The notes beneath the pieces are model-generated. The model saw only the letters and a program-made list of their open reading frames with translations, made no database searches and was not told the origin of the DNA. From the NCBI RefSeq assembly GCF_001270495.1, contig NZ_LGUR01000252.1, forward strand, positions 1-50,312: 50,312 nt of DNA. The letters run 5' to 3'. Made by a program: the position numbers and the translations under genes. This DNA is from Streptomyces viridochromogenes. Its GTDB lineage: Bacteria; Actinomycetota; Actinomycetes; Streptomycetales; Streptomycetaceae. Shown one piece after another: positions 18,137 through 27,588 of the stretch. Numbering within the stretch: position 1 is the first letter of the stretch; each line of letters opens with the position of its first letter.

Positions 18137-19105
18137 ATGTCTCTGTCAGGGGTGTGCGTGACGGCCGTTGAATCCCGTCCAGCGGGGATTATCGGGACGA
18201 GCCAGAGCCCGAGCCGGCGGCCGGTAGGGGCCCGGGTCAAGGCGTTCGTGGCGCTGACCAAGCCACGGATCATCGAGCTGCTGCTCATCACCACCGTTCC
18301 GGTGATGTTCCTGGCCGAGCAGGGTGTACCCGACCTCGGTCTGGTGCTGCTCACCTGCGTCGGCGGCTACCTGTCCGCGGGCGGCGCCAACGCGCTGAAC
18401 ATGTACATCGACCGCGACATCGACGCGCTCATGGACCGCACCTCGCAGCGCCCGCTGGTCACCGGCATGGTCAGCCCGCGCGAGTGCCTGGCCTTCGGTG
18501 TCACGCTGGCGATCGCCTCCACGCTGCTGTTCGGCCTCACGGTCAACTGGCTGAGTGCCTGGCTCTCCCTCGGCGCACTCCTCTTCTATGTCGTCGTCTA
18601 CACGATGATCCTCAAGCGCCGTACGTCGCAGAACATCGTGTGGGGCGGCATCGCGGGCTGTATGCCGGTGCTGATCGGCTGGACGGCCGTCACGAACTCC
18701 CTCACCTGGGCGCCGCTCATCCTCTTCATGGTCATCTTCTTCTGGACGCCGCCGCACTACTGGCCGCTGTCCATGAAGGTGAAGGAGGACTACGCGCGCG
18801 TGGGCGTGCCCATGCTCCCGGTCATCGCCTCGAACAAGGTCGTCGCCAAGCAGATCGTCATCTACAGCTGGGTGATGGTGGCGGTGTCGCTCCTGCTGCA
18901 GCCGCTCGGCTACACGGGCTGGTTCTACACCGCGGTCGCGCTGGCGGCGGGCGGCTGGTGGCTCTGGGAGGCGCACGCGCTGCAGAACCGCGCGAAGGCG
19001 GAGGTGACAGGCGGGAAGCTGAAGGAGATGCGCCTGTTCCACTGGTCGATCACCTATGTGTCGCTGCTGTTCGTGGCGGTCGCGGTGGACCCGTTCCTGC
19101 GCTGA
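18137..19105 (+). CDS. ctaB: Protoheme IX farnesyltransferase (heme O synthase)
   Basis: A protein of 322 aa, a UbiA-family integral membrane prenyltransferase that adds a farnesyl group to heme B, giving heme O for cytochrome oxidase. It has about nine membrane helices. The prenyl-diphosphate motif is [20 protein letters not shown]; a second conserved loop is [20 protein letters not shown]. The ATG at 18137 is chosen because it has GGGGAGG nine bases upstream; GTGs at 18152 and 18158 are alternatives. It functions with CtaA, encoded 2.4 kb away in the opposite direction. Confidence 0.95.
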   Translation: MSLSGVCVTAVESRPAGIIGTSQSPSRRPVGARVKAFVALTKPRIIELLLITTVPVMFLAEQGVPDLGLVLLTCVGGYLSAGGANALNMYIDRDIDALMDRTSQRPLVTGMVSPRECLAFGVTLAIASTLLFGLTVNWLSAWLSLGALLFYVVVYTMILKRRTSQNIVWGGIAGCMPVLIGWTAVTNSLTWAPLILFMVIFFWTPPHYWPLSMKVKEDYARVGVPMLPVIASNKVVAKQIVIYSWVMVAVSLLLQPLGYTGWFYTAVALAAGGWWLWEAHALQNRAKAEVTGGKLKEMRLFHWSITYVSLLFVAVAVDPFLR

Positions 19106-19163
19106 CGTACGTCACACGGCCCCGCTCTCGCCAGCTGATCTACTCATGAGTAGCATCCTGGTC

Positions 19164-19496
19164 ATGGCAGACACGCAACAGGTTGACGCTAAGGCCGAGC
19201 GCCGGGTGGCCAAGCTGGCCAAGCAGATCAACGCCTTCGCGAAGTCCCACGGTGGCGCCGAGGCCCAGGTCGCGTACATCGGACAGCGCGGCGCCCGCAT
19301 CGTGCTCGTCGGTGAGGACGGCGGCTGGGGTGACCTGGTGGCACCGTCGTACGAGATCGCCGAGCAGGCGGTCGGCAAGGCCGGCGTCACGGTCCACGAG
19401 GCGTTCGACGGCGAGTTCGCGGCAAAGGTGAAAACCGGCCCGTACGAGTGGAGCCGCATGGCGGGCATCCAGGTCGGCGGACCGAGCAACGGCTGA
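19164..19496 (+). CDS. Conserved small hypothetical protein
   Basis: A soluble protein of 110 aa (MADTQQVDAKAERRVAKL...). It has a charged helical N terminus, then alternating strand-like segments (AQVAYIGQRGARIVLVGEDG, WGDLVAPSYEIAEQAVGKAG). No signal peptide and no known catalytic motif. I recognise it only as a type kept next to ctaB in streptomycetes. An in-frame ATG at 19146 would add six residues; neither start has a strong ribosome site. Confidence 0.75.
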   Translation: MADTQQVDAKAERRVAKLAKQINAFAKSHGGAEAQVAYIGQRGARIVLVGEDGGWGDLVAPSYEIAEQAVGKAGVTVHEAFDGEFAAKVKTGPYEWSRMAGIQVGGPSNG

Positions 19497-19591
19497 GACC
19501 TCTCGGCGTTTCGTGTGACACCAACACCTGATGCCCGGTTCACCCGTTAGGACCCGTGAGGAACACACGGTCCAGCTGACGGGGAGCCCGG

Positions 19592-20698
19592 ATGATCGAA
19601 ACGCCGTCCCTCGTGGACCAGTACTGCCACGGGGTACTGAGAACGGAGCTGGGCCTCGGCACCTTCGAGGCCCAGCTGGCCCGTACCGAGGGCCCGCCGG
19701 CGCCCGGCACCACGCTCTTCGACACCCAGACCGGGTTCGCCGTACGCCGCTGGTGCCCTCCGCTGCTCGGCCTGGAACCGCACTGCGCTCCCGCGCGCTA
19801 TCTCGCCAGGCGCCGTGAACTCGGCGTACTGGAGGCGGGTCGGCGTCTGCTGCGGGGCAGCGGCATCACCACGTACCTGATCGACACCGGTCTGCCCGGC
19901 GATCTCACCGGTCCTCCGGAGATGGCGTCCACCGCGTCCGCCGAGGCCCACGAGATCGTGCGTCTCGAACTCCTCGCCGAACAGGTCGCCGACACCTCCG
20001 GCACGGTCGAGTCCTTCCTGGCCAACCTCGCCGAGTCGGTGCACGGCGCGGCGGCCAACGCGGTGGCCTTCACCTCCGTGGCGGGAGTACGGCACGGTCT
20101 CGCGCTCGCGCCCGAGCCGCCGGGGCCGGGCGAGGTACGGGGCGCGGCGGGCCGCTGGCTGGCAGCCCGAAGGGTCGGCGGCGAACTGAGCGACCCGGTG
20201 CTGCTGCGCCATCTGCTGTGGATCGCGGTGGCCTCGGGACTGCCGCTGCAACTGCACGCGGGGCTCGGGGAGCCGGGCCTGCGCATCGATCGCACGGACC
20301 CGGTGCTGCTCACGGACTTCGTCCGCGCGACGGCCGGCCTCGGCACCGACCTCGTCCTGCTGCACGGCTATCCGTACCACCGCCACGCCGCCCACCTGGC
20401 AGGCGTCTTCTCGCACGTCTACGCCGACTCGGGTGCCGCCCTCATCCGCACGGGCGCCCGCGCGGCCACGATCCTCGCCGAGATCCTGGAACTCGCCCCC
20501 TTCGGCAAGATCCTCTTCTCCAGCGGGGCACAGGGCCTGCCCGAGCTGCACGTGGTCGGGGCACGCCTGTTCCGTGAGGCCCTGGCCAGAGTGCTCGGCG
20601 GCTGGGTCGCCGAGGGGGCGTGGTCCCTGGGGGACGCGCAACGGGTGGCGGGAATGGTGGCGGCGGGCAACGCAAGACGGGTGTACGGGGTGGAGTGA
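19592..20698 (+). CDS. Amidohydrolase-like protein (FluG N-domain type)
   Basis: A protein of 368 aa. It resembles metal-dependent amidohydrolases related to the N-terminal half of FluG: VDQYCHG near the N terminus in place of the usual DxHxH, LPLQLHAGLGEPG, LVLLHGYPYHRHAAHLAG, VYADSGAAL, and KILFSSGAQGLPELH near the end. GGGGAGC precedes the ATG. The first metal motif is atypical, so activity is uncertain and no substrate can be named. Confidence 0.7.
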   Translation: MIETPSLVDQYCHGVLRTELGLGTFEAQLARTEGPPAPGTTLFDTQTGFAVRRWCPPLLGLEPHCAPARYLARRRELGVLEAGRRLLRGSGITTYLIDTGLPGDLTGPPEMASTASAEAHEIVRLELLAEQVADTSGTVESFLANLAESVHGAAANAVAFTSVAGVRHGLALAPEPPGPGEVRGAAGRWLAARRVGGELSDPVLLRHLLWIAVASGLPLQLHAGLGEPGLRIDRTDPVLLTDFVRATAGLGTDLVLLHGYPYHRHAAHLAGVFSHVYADSGAALIRTGARAATILAEILELAPFGKILFSSGAQGLPELHVVGARLFREALARVLGGWVAEGAWSLGDAQRVAGMVAAGNARRVYGVE

Positions 20699-20716
20699 GC
20701 CGTACAGACTGGGCGG

Positions 20717-21460
20717 ATGCCGACCGATGCCTTACTCGATCGCTTTCTCGGGGAGCTCGCACCTCTCGCTCCCGTCGCCGTCTGGGCGCACGGCTCTCTG
20801 GCCGGCGGCGACTACCAGGAGGGCCGCAGCGACCTGGACCTGATCGCCGTTCTGGACGGCCCGCTCACGACCCGCAGTGTCTGGCAGGTGGCGAAGGTCC
20901 ACGCCCGGCTGCGGTCCGAGCCGCTCGCCGCGCTGCTGCACTGCACGTACCTGACACCGGAAACGGCGGACGACGCCGACCGACGCCACCTCACCTGGGC
21001 GCACGAGCAGTTGTTCAAACGGACGGTGACCCCGGTGACCCGGCGAGAGCTGCACGACTTCGGCCGGGTGCTGCAGGGCAAGGCGCCCGCCGGACTGCTG
21101 CCGCCGGTGCCGGACCGGGAGCTCGGCGAGTTCGTCGTACGCGACCAGCGGGACTTCTGGCGGCCGGCGGTCGACAACGCCTCGCTGTGGACCAGGGACG
21201 TGTGGGTCGACCTCGGGTTGATCACCCACGCCCGCGCGGGCGTCACCCTGCGCGACGGCCGACTGATCTCCAAGCGCGAGGCCCTGGAACTGCTGCCCGG
21301 CCTCGGGGCGCCCGTCGAACTCGTCGAGGACATCCGCAGGCGCCGCTACGACGGCTCCGCGCACCCGACGCCGACCGGGGAGTGGGCGACGCGCAGGGCC
21401 GGTCTGGCCCGGAGCTACCTCGGTGCCGCGATCGACGAGTTGGTGGCGACGTACAGCTGA
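20717..21460 (+). CDS. Nucleotidyltransferase-fold protein
   Basis: A protein of 247 aa with the Pol-beta-like nucleotidyltransferase signature HGSLAGGDYQEGRSDLDL: GS at 26-27 and the metal-binding acidic pair D39/D41. The rest is helical, as in aminoglycoside adenylyltransferases, but sequence alone does not show the substrate. It lies 18 bases after the amidohydrolase-like gene and meets ctaA tail to tail with one base between stops. Confidence 0.75.
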   Translation: MPTDALLDRFLGELAPLAPVAVWAHGSLAGGDYQEGRSDLDLIAVLDGPLTTRSVWQVAKVHARLRSEPLAALLHCTYLTPETADDADRRHLTWAHEQLFKRTVTPVTRRELHDFGRVLQGKAPAGLLPPVPDRELGEFVVRDQRDFWRPAVDNASLWTRDVWVDLGLITHARAGVTLRDGRLISKREALELLPGLGAPVELVEDIRRRRYDGSAHPTPTGEWATRRAGLARSYLGAAIDELVATYS

Positions 21461-21461
21461 C

Positions 21462-22463
21462 TCACGCGCGCGTGCCGACCGTCGCCTCGGCCGCCGGGGC
21501 CGGGATCTCGGCCTCGTCGAACGGCCGTTCCCGCAGGGCCAGCATCACGCGCAGCACCGCGATCCATGTCACGGCCGAACCGAGCATGTGCAGGCCGACC
21601 AGGATCTCCGGGAGGTCCGTGAAGTACTGGACGTAACCGATGACGCCCTGGGCGAGGAGGACCAGGAAGAGATCGCGGGTGCGGTTCAGGGGGCCCTTCG
21701 GGGCGTCGACCGCCTTGAGGACGAACCACAGGGCGAACGTCAGCGTGACCACGATCCAGGCCAGCACGGCATGCAGCTTGGTGACGGTCTCCCAGTCGAC
21801 CGGCATCCGCTCGACCTCGCTGGAGTCACCCGCGTGCGGGCCGGCGCCGGTGACCACCGTGCCGACCAGGATCAGCAGCACCGAGGCCCCGACCAGCACC
21901 CACACCAGCTGCTGCACCGCCTTGCCGACCAGTGGACGCGGCGCCGAGTCGCCCTCCCGGGTGCGCTGCCACATCACCGTGGCGACCGCGATGAGGGCGG
22001 ACGTCGCCACGAAGTGGGCCGCGACCGTGTACGGGTTCAGGCCGACCAGGACGACGATGCCGCCGAGCACCGCGTTGCTCATCACGATCCAGAACTGCGC
22101 CCAGCCCAGCCGGGTCAGGCCACGCCGGTACGGCTTCTCGGAGCGCGCGGCGATGATCGCCCAGCCGACGGCGGCGCACAGCACGTACGTCAGCATGCGG
22201 TTGCCGAACTCGATGGCGCCGTGCAGGCCCATCTCGCTGGTGGCGGTGAGCGAGTCGTCGGTGCACTTGGGCCAGGTCGGGCAGCCGAGCCCGGACCCGG
22301 TGAGCCGCACCGCACCGCCGGTGACCACGATGAGCACCGACATCACGAGCGCGGCGAGGGCCGCCCGTTGGACCGTCCTCGGGGTGGGGGTCCAGCGTGC
22401 GGCGATGAAGGCGAGGGGGTTGCGCACGGCCGCTACGGCGTCGGCGCGGGTCAGCTTTGGCAC
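21462..22463 (-). CDS. ctaA: Heme A synthase
   Basis: A protein of about 333 aa of the COX15/CtaA family, oxidising heme O to heme A. It is an integral membrane protein with about eight helices. Visible features are VVTGGAVRLTGSGLGCPTWPKC with the cysteine pair seen in many Gram-positive CtaA proteins, the heme-ligating regions GLHGAIEFGNRM and VAAHFVATSALI, and conserved histidines in later helices. The GTG start giving VPKLTRADAV is preferred; an upstream GTG would add ten residues. Confidence 0.94.
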   Translation of the reverse strand: MPKLTRADAVAAVRNPLAFIAARWTPTPRTVQRAALAALVMSVLIVVTGGAVRLTGSGLGCPTWPKCTDDSLTATSEMGLHGAIEFGNRMLTYVLCAAVGWAIIAARSEKPYRRGLTRLGWAQFWIVMSNAVLGGIVVLVGLNPYTVAAHFVATSALIAVATVMWQRTREGDSAPRPLVGKAVQQLVWVLVGASVLLILVGTVVTGAGPHAGDSSEVERMPVDWETVTKLHAVLAWIVVTLTFALWFVLKAVDAPKGPLNRTRDLFLVLLAQGVIGYVQYFTDLPEILVGLHMLGSAVTWIAVLRVMLALRERPFDEAEIPAPAAEATVGTRA

Positions 22464-22527
22464 GCGCCCTATCGTAGGCGGCCGCTTGTGCACGCTTTCA
22501 CGAGGGTCCCCGCTCGCCCCGTTGCGG

Positions 22528-23304
22528 CTACTCCCAGCGGAACCAGCGCCCGGCCGCGGCCAGCCCGACCACCGCCCACACGGCCAGGATCCCCAGGTCG
22601 CCCCAGGGCATCCCGGCCCCGTGCTGGAGCACGTCGCGCAGTCCGTCGGTGAGCGCCGAGATGGGGAGCAGGCCGAGCACGTCCTGGGCGCCGGAGGGGA
22701 ACTTGTCCAGCGCCACGATCACCCCGCCGCCCACGAGCAGCAGCAGGAAGACGAGGTTGGCGGCGGCCAGCGTGGCTTCGGCCTTGAGTGTTCCCGCCAT
22801 CAGCAGGCCCAGGCCCGAGAAGGCGGCTGTCCCCAGGAGCAGCAGGAGTACGACCGCTGCCGGATTCCCGTGCGGCGACCAGCCCAGCGCGAAGGCGATC
22901 ACCGTCAGCAGGACGATCTGGAGGACCTCGGTGACCAGCACCGAGACCGTCTTCGCCGTCATCAGGCCCCAGCGGGGCAGCGGCGAGGAGGCCAGCCGCT
23001 TCAGCACGCCGTACCGGCGTTCGAAGCCCGTGGCGATCGCCTGCCCCGTGAACGCCGTCGACATCACGGCGAGCGCGAGGATGCCGGGGGTCAGGAAGTC
23101 GACGGCCTCGCCGGCGCCCGTGTCGACGATGTCCACCGAGCTGAAGAGGACCAGCAGCAGGGTGGGGATCACGCCGGTCAGGAGCAGCTGCTCGCCGTTG
23201 CGCAGCAGCATCTTCGTCTCCAGCGCCGCCTGGGCCGCGATCATGCGGGAGAGCGGGGCGGCTCCCGGCTTCGGGGTGTACGTACCCGTGTCGACGGTGG
23301 TCAC
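22528..23304 (-). CDS. ABC-2 type exporter permease
   Basis: A protein of 258 aa with six membrane helices and an ABC-2 layout (LETKMLLRNGEQLLLTGVIPTLLLVLF, FLTPGILALAVMSTAFTGQAIATGFERRYGVLKRLASSPL, and a final LGLLPISALTDGLRDVLQHG). Its GTG start overlaps a TGA that ends a leftover copy of the ATPase tail (see the repeat at 23301-23427). It pairs with the ATPase at 23393. Confidence 0.93.
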   Translation of the reverse strand: MTTVDTGTYTPKPGAAPLSRMIAAQAALETKMLLRNGEQLLLTGVIPTLLLVLFSSVDIVDTGAGEAVDFLTPGILALAVMSTAFTGQAIATGFERRYGVLKRLASSPLPRWGLMTAKTVSVLVTEVLQIVLLTVIAFALGWSPHGNPAAVVLLLLLGTAAFSGLGLLMAGTLKAEATLAAANLVFLLLLVGGGVIVALDKFPSGAQDVLGLLPISALTDGLRDVLQHGAGMPWGDLGILAVWAVVGLAAAGRWFRWE

Positions 23305-23427
23305 GAACGCAGCTCCTTGCCGGTGAGCTCCAGGCTGTGTCTTCCCGGGGGACGACCCCCGGACCCCCGGCAGGACCCTGTGTGTGCCGGAATCATGAAC
23401 GCAACTCCCTACCCGTGAGCTCCAAGA
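23301..23427 (-). repeat. Duplicated 3' end of the ATPase gene flanking a short insert
   Basis: Bases 23393-23427 (ATPase end, LELTGRELRS-stop) are repeated at 23301-23335 (LELTGKELRS-stop), about 80% identical. The extra stop overlaps the permease GTG start as GTGA. The bases between contain CCGGGGG-ACGA-CCCCCGG (23345-23362). The simplest reading is that the two genes once overlapped and that a duplication with an inserted palindromic element moved them apart. Confidence 0.75.
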
Positions 23428-24316
23428 ACACGTCTTCGAGGGTGTGCCGTTCCACGGAGATCTTCTCCGGCATCACCCCGTGCTGCGCGCACCACGACGT
23501 CACCGTCGCGAGCAGCTGCGGGTCGACCTTGCCGACGACCCGGTACGAGCCCGGGGTCAGCTCCGCGGCCGTGCAGTCGGCGGGCAGGGCCTTCAGCAGA
23601 GAGCCCACGTCCAGGCCGGGGCGGCCGGTGAAGCGGAGGGTGTTCTCGGCGCCGCCGCGGCACAGCTCCTCCGGGGAGCCCTGGGCGATGACCCGGCCCG
23701 CGTCGATGATCGCGACGTCGTCGGCGAGTTGCTCGGCCTCGTCCATGTAGTGGGTCGTGAGGATCGCGGAGACGCCGTCGGCGCGCAGGTCCCGGATCAG
23801 GTCCCAGGTGGCCCGGCGGGCCTGCGGGTCGAGCCCGGCGGTCGGCTCGTCGAGGAACACCAGCTCCGGACGGCCGACGACGGCCATGGCGAGCGCGAGC
23901 CGCTGCTGCTGGCCGCCGGAGAGGCGGCGGTACGTGGTCCGGCCGCAGCTGCCCAGCCCGAGCCGCTCGATGAGGGCGTCGACGTCCAGGGGATGCGCGT
24001 GCAGCCTGGCGACATGGCGCAGCATCTCGTCGGCCCGCGCGCCCGAGTAGACGCCGCCGGACTGGAGCATCACGCCGATACGGGGCCGCAGCTCGCCGGA
24101 CTGTCTCACCGGATCCAGGCCCAGGACGCGCACCGTGCCGGAGTCCGGCTTGCGGTACCCCTCGCAGGTCTCGACGGTCGTCGTCTTGCCCGCGCCGTTG
24201 GGTCCGAGTACGGCGGTGACACCGGCCCGGGCCACCAGGTCGAGGCCGTCCACCGCGGTTTTGCCGCCGTACCGCTTCACCAGGGCCTGGACCTGGACCA
24301 CGGGCTCAGTTCGCAT
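23393..24316 (-). CDS. ABC-2 exporter ATP-binding protein
   Basis: A protein of 307 aa with Walker A GPNGAGKTTT, signature LSGGQQQR, Walker B LVFLDEPTAGLDPQ and the H-loop TTHYMDEAEQ. The C-terminal domain after about residue 220 is typical of the DrrA/CcmA-like group that exports drugs, lipids or polysaccharides. It is the first gene of the exporter pair. Confidence 0.94.
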   Translation of the reverse strand: MRTEPVVQVQALVKRYGGKTAVDGLDLVARAGVTAVLGPNGAGKTTTVETCEGYRKPDSGTVRVLGLDPVRQSGELRPRIGVMLQSGGVYSGARADEMLRHVARLHAHPLDVDALIERLGLGSCGRTTYRRLSGGQQQRLALAMAVVGRPELVFLDEPTAGLDPQARRATWDLIRDLRADGVSAILTTHYMDEAEQLADDVAIIDAGRVIAQGSPEELCRGGAENTLRFTGRPGLDVGSLLKALPADCTAAELTPGSYRVVGKVDPQLLATVTSWCAQHGVMPEKISVERHTLEDVFLELTGRELRS

Positions 24317-24344
24317 GGCTCCAGAGTCTAGGTACGTGCCGGGT

Positions 24345-24362
24345 AACCCGAACGGCCGGGTT
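24345..24362. terminator. Weak inverted repeat between AAC(3)-type gene and exporter ATPase
   Basis: AACCCG-AACGGC-CGGGTT lies 22 bases beyond the stop of the upstream minus-strand gene. The stem is short and without a T run, so termination is only possible. Confidence 0.3.
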
Positions 24363-24384
24363 CACATCCCCCACGCGCTCCGGT

Positions 24385-25182
24385 TCACATCTCCTCCGCG
24401 CGGGGCCGGTGTATCTCCAGCCACCGCCGCGCGTACGCCACCGCGTCCGCCACCGGGAAGAGCCGTGCGTCGGCCGCGCCCACCTTCCCGCGTACGACGG
24501 GACGGTCCCGTTCGAAGTCGTGCCCCAGCTCGTCGAACCGCTCCGAGGTGATCGACGTCTCGATCACCACCTCCCAGCCCGCGGGCCCCGGCCGCCCCAC
24601 CTTCACCAGCGGCGACGGGATCCGGTACTCGGCGAGATGGAAGCTGGTGCACGCGTCGTACCCGGCGCCGAGCAGCAGCACGCGCGCGTGGAGCGCCTCC
24701 AGCCGGGCCAGCGGGCTGCGCTCACCGAGCCGGCAGTCGGGGGCGTGTCCGTCGACGATCCGCGCCGCGCGCGGGCCGACTGCGGCGAAGGACGTCTGGG
24801 GATGCGCGCTGCGCAGGGCGCCCGGCCAGGTCCGTACGGTCTCCGGGACGACGCCGACCCCGCGCGTGGGCGTGACCCGGGGGTCGTACGCGGGCATGGT
24901 CGCCCGGATGGTCTCCCACCACTCCTCGGGCACCGGCGGGTCGCTCCACACCGCCGGGTCCGAGAGGTCCCCGGTCTGGGTGGGGACCACCAATGTGCCC
25001 TCCGGGCCGAGCACGTCGAGCAGTCCCTGGACCACCGCGACGGCGCCTCCGCAGACCCAGCCGAGGGAGCTGAGCGAGGAGTGCACGAGGAGGGTTTCAC
25101 CGCTGTGGACGCCGAGTTCGCGCAGCTGTGTGGAGAGGGTGTCCCGGGTGACAAGAGGGCCGGTCGGAGGGGGTGTCGACAT
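24385..25182 (-). CDS. AAC(3)-family aminoglycoside N-acetyltransferase-like protein
   Basis: A protein of about 265 aa. The family core is clear: [50 protein letters not shown] and [15 protein letters not shown](3) enzymes acetylate the 3-amino group of 2-deoxystreptamine drugs with acetyl-CoA, but many chromosomal actinomycete members act on other amines, so resistance is not implied. The start is the ATG giving [11 protein letters not shown]; an upstream in-frame start would place the gene on top of a palindromic region. Confidence 0.85.
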   Translation of the reverse strand: MSTPPPTGPLVTRDTLSTQLRELGVHSGETLLVHSSLSSLGWVCGGAVAVVQGLLDVLGPEGTLVVPTQTGDLSDPAVWSDPPVPEEWWETIRATMPAYDPRVTPTRGVGVVPETVRTWPGALRSAHPQTSFAAVGPRAARIVDGHAPDCRLGERSPLARLEALHARVLLLGAGYDACTSFHLAEYRIPSPLVKVGRPGPAGWEVVIETSITSERFDELGHDFERDRPVVRGKVGAADARLFPVADAVAYARRWLEIHRPRAEEM

Positions 25183-25224
25183 GCTTCCGGAGTGTCCCCG
25201 AGGGCGGCTCGCGATGCCACCGAT

Positions 25225-25271
25225 TTGATCGATCAATGATCATTTCCGCAGGTCAGATTAGGTATACCTAA
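25225..25271. promoter_or_regulatory. Palindrome cluster in the divergent spacer upstream of sufR
   Basis: It contains TTGATCGATCAA (25225-25236) and a perfect 14-base palindrome TTAGGTATACCTAA (25258-25271). The latter resembles the outer halves of the DmdR/IdeR iron box (TTAGG...CCTAA) but is shorter than the usual 19 bases. An iron or Fe-S regulator would make sense ahead of the SUF operon. The assignment is inference. Confidence 0.4.
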
Positions 25272-25330
25272 GTGACGTAGGGCACCGTCGAGGTGCCCGG
25301 ACGCGGCTTGCCTGGCTTTGAGGAATTACG

Positions 25331-25344
25331 CAACAATGGCGTTG
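25331..25344 (+). promoter_or_regulatory. SufR-type operator on the sufR start codon
   Basis: CAAC-AATGGC-GTTG exactly matches the CAAC-N6-GTTG inverted repeat described for cyanobacterial SufR. Its last G is the first base of the sufR GTG start. A repressor bound here would block the start of the operon, giving autoregulation. Confidence 0.55.
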
Positions 25345-26105
25345 TGAAAAACGTCGGCGAGACTCGGGAGACCCCCACGGGGGCCCCTCAGGAGGAACTC
25401 GCGACCGGGGAGCGCTCCACGCGCAACCGGGTCGCGCGGTCCATCCTGGACCACGGGCCGTCGACCGTCGCAGAGCTGGCCGGCCGACTGGGGCTGACCC
25501 AGGCCGCCGTACGCAGGCATCTGGACGCGCTGGTCGCGGACGACGTCGTGGAGGCCAGGGAACAGCGGGTGTACGGCACGCGCACGCGTGGCCGTCCCGC
25601 CAAGGTCTTCGCGCTCACCGACTGCGGCCGCGACGCCTTCGACCAGTCGTACGACAAGCTCGCCGCGGACGCCCTGAAGTGGATCGCCGAGCGTGAGGGC
25701 GGGCAGGAGGCGGTCGCCGCCTTCGCCCGGGCCCGGATCGCCGCCCAGGCGAGCGCGTACCGCAAGGCGATCGAGGCCGTCAGCCCGGACGAGCGCACCG
25801 AAGCGCTGGCCAAGGCCCTGAGCGTGGACGGGTACGCTGCTACGGCGCGCAGCGCACCCCTCCCTCAAAAAGGCGAGCAGCTCTGCCAGCACCACTGCCC
25901 GGTCGCCCATGTCGCGGAGCAGTTCCCCCAGCTGTGCGAGGCGGAGACGGAGATCTTCGCCGAGCTGCTCGGAACGCACGTCCAGAGACTGGCGACCATC
26001 GCGCACGGCGACGGCGTCTGCACGACGTTCATCCCGAAGATTTCCCACACGCAAGTTCACAGCGACAACGCATCCGCAAGCACGGCCGGGAGGAACCCCG
26101 CATGA
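25344..26105 (+). CDS. sufR: SUF operon repressor SufR-like (Fe-S winged-helix regulator)
   Basis: A protein of 253 aa. The winged helix lies at about residues 28-95 ([28 protein letters not shown], then a [15 protein letters not shown] wing). The C-terminal part holds the cluster-binding cysteines C181, C185 and C198 in [18 protein letters not shown], plus C226. In SufR proteins loss of the Fe-S cluster relieves repression of SUF genes. The GTG start (VKNVGETRE) has no close ribosome site and may be leaderless. The stop overlaps sufB as ATGA. Confidence 0.9.
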   Translation: MKNVGETRETPTGAPQEELATGERSTRNRVARSILDHGPSTVAELAGRLGLTQAAVRRHLDALVADDVVEAREQRVYGTRTRGRPAKVFALTDCGRDAFDQSYDKLAADALKWIAEREGGQEAVAAFARARIAAQASAYRKAIEAVSPDERTEALAKALSVDGYAATARSAPLPQKGEQLCQHHCPVAHVAEQFPQLCEAETEIFAELLGTHVQRLATIAHGDGVCTTFIPKISHTQVHSDNASASTAGRNPA

Positions 26106-27526
26106 CTCTCCCCATCGAGGAGACTGCCCACCCTGAGCTCGAGGGTCTGGGTAAGTACGAATACGGCTGGGCCGACTCCGACGAAGCCGGCGCCTCTGCG
26201 AAGCGCGGTCTGAGCGAGGATGTCGTCAAGGACATCTCCGCGAAGAAGTCCGAGCCGGAGTGGATGACCAAGCTTCGCCTCAAGGGTCTGCGCCTGTTCG
26301 ACAAGAAGCCCATGCCGAACTGGGGCTCGGACCTCTCGGGCATCGACTTCGACAACATCAAGTACTTCGTACGCTCCACGGAGAAGCAGGCGGAGTCCTG
26401 GGAGGACCTGCCCGAGGACATCAAGAACACGTACGACAAGCTCGGCATCCCGGAGGCGGAGAAGCAGCGCCTCGTCGCCGGTGTCGCGGCCCAGTACGAG
26501 TCCGAGGTCGTCTACCACCAGATCCGCGAGGACCTGGAGGAGCAGGGCGTCATCTTCCTCGACACCGACACGGCCCTGAAGGAGCACCCGGAGCTCTTCA
26601 AGGAGTACTTCGGGACCGTCATCCCGGTCGGTGACAACAAGTTCGCGTCGCTGAACACCGCCGTGTGGTCGGGCGGCTCCTTCATCTACGTCCCGCCGGG
26701 CGTCCACGTGGAGATCCCGCTCCAGGCCTACTTCCGTATCAACACGGAGAACATGGGCCAGTTCGAGCGGACCCTGATCATCGTCGACGAGGGTGCCTAC
26801 GTGCACTACGTCGAGGGCTGCACGGCCCCGATCTACAAGTCGGACTCCCTGCACTCCGCGGTCGTCGAGATCATCGTCAAGAAGAACGCCCGCTGCCGTT
26901 ACACGACCATCCAGAACTGGTCGAACAACGTCTACAACCTGGTCACCAAGCGCGCCGTCGCCTACGAGGGCGCGACCATGGAGTGGATCGACGGCAACAT
27001 CGGCTCCAAGGTGACGATGAAGTACCCGGCCGTCTACCTGATGGGCGAGCACGCCAAGGGCGAGACCCTGTCCATCGCCTTCGCGGGCGAGGGGCAGCAT
27101 CAGGACGCCGGCTCCAAGATGGTCCACATGGCGCCGAACACCTCCTCCAACATCGTCTCGAAGTCCGTGGCGCGCGGAGGCGGCCGTACGTCCTACCGCG
27201 GTCTCGTCGAGATCGGCGAGGGCGCCGCCGGCTCCAAGTCGAACGTGCTGTGCGACGCGCTGCTCGTCGACACCATCTCCCGCTCCGACACGTACCCCTA
27301 CGTGGACGTCCGCGAGGACGACGTCTCCATGGGCCACGAGGCCACCGTCTCCAAGGTCTCCGAGGACCAGCTCTTCTACCTGATGAGCCGCGGTCTGAGC
27401 GAGTTCGAGGCGATGGCGATGATCGTGCGCGGCTTCGTCGAGCCCATCGCGAAGGAGCTGCCCATGGAGTACGCCCTCGAGCTCAACCGGCTGATCGAGC
27501 TGCAGATGGAAGGCGCGGTCGGTTAA
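26102..27526 (+). CDS. sufB: Fe-S cluster assembly scaffold SufB
   Basis: A protein of 474 aa, the scaffold on which clusters are built in the SufBC2D complex. Family stretches are [55 protein letters not shown] and [17 protein letters not shown]. The ATG is preceded by GGGAGGAACCCC and overlaps the sufR stop. Confidence 0.97.
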   Translation: MTLPIEETAHPELEGLGKYEYGWADSDEAGASAKRGLSEDVVKDISAKKSEPEWMTKLRLKGLRLFDKKPMPNWGSDLSGIDFDNIKYFVRSTEKQAESWEDLPEDIKNTYDKLGIPEAEKQRLVAGVAAQYESEVVYHQIREDLEEQGVIFLDTDTALKEHPELFKEYFGTVIPVGDNKFASLNTAVWSGGSFIYVPPGVHVEIPLQAYFRINTENMGQFERTLIIVDEGAYVHYVEGCTAPIYKSDSLHSAVVEIIVKKNARCRYTTIQNWSNNVYNLVTKRAVAYEGATMEWIDGNIGSKVTMKYPAVYLMGEHAKGETLSIAFAGEGQHQDAGSKMVHMAPNTSSNIVSKSVARGGGRTSYRGLVEIGEGAAGSKSNVLCDALLVDTISRSDTYPYVDVREDDVSMGHEATVSKVSEDQLFYLMSRGLSEFEAMAMIVRGFVEPIAKELPMEYALELNRLIELQMEGAVG

Positions 27527-27588
27527 GACCGGTCTCCGGACCAGCAGCTAGCGAAATCTGACGTAGGAAAGAGAGCAGACCGACAGCC

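Noticed and set aside
15792..18161. 789-codon open frame on the plus strand
   Set aside because: Antisense to transketolase, no recognisable domain, and composition typical of shadow frames.
24385..25182. AAC(3)-like gene as evidence of acquired drug resistance
   Set aside because: Codon use matches the neighbours and chromosomal members of this family often act on other substrates.
25293..25343. Upstream extension of sufR to 25293
   Set aside because: It would read through the CAAC-N6-GTTG operator, and the added residues do not resemble the family.
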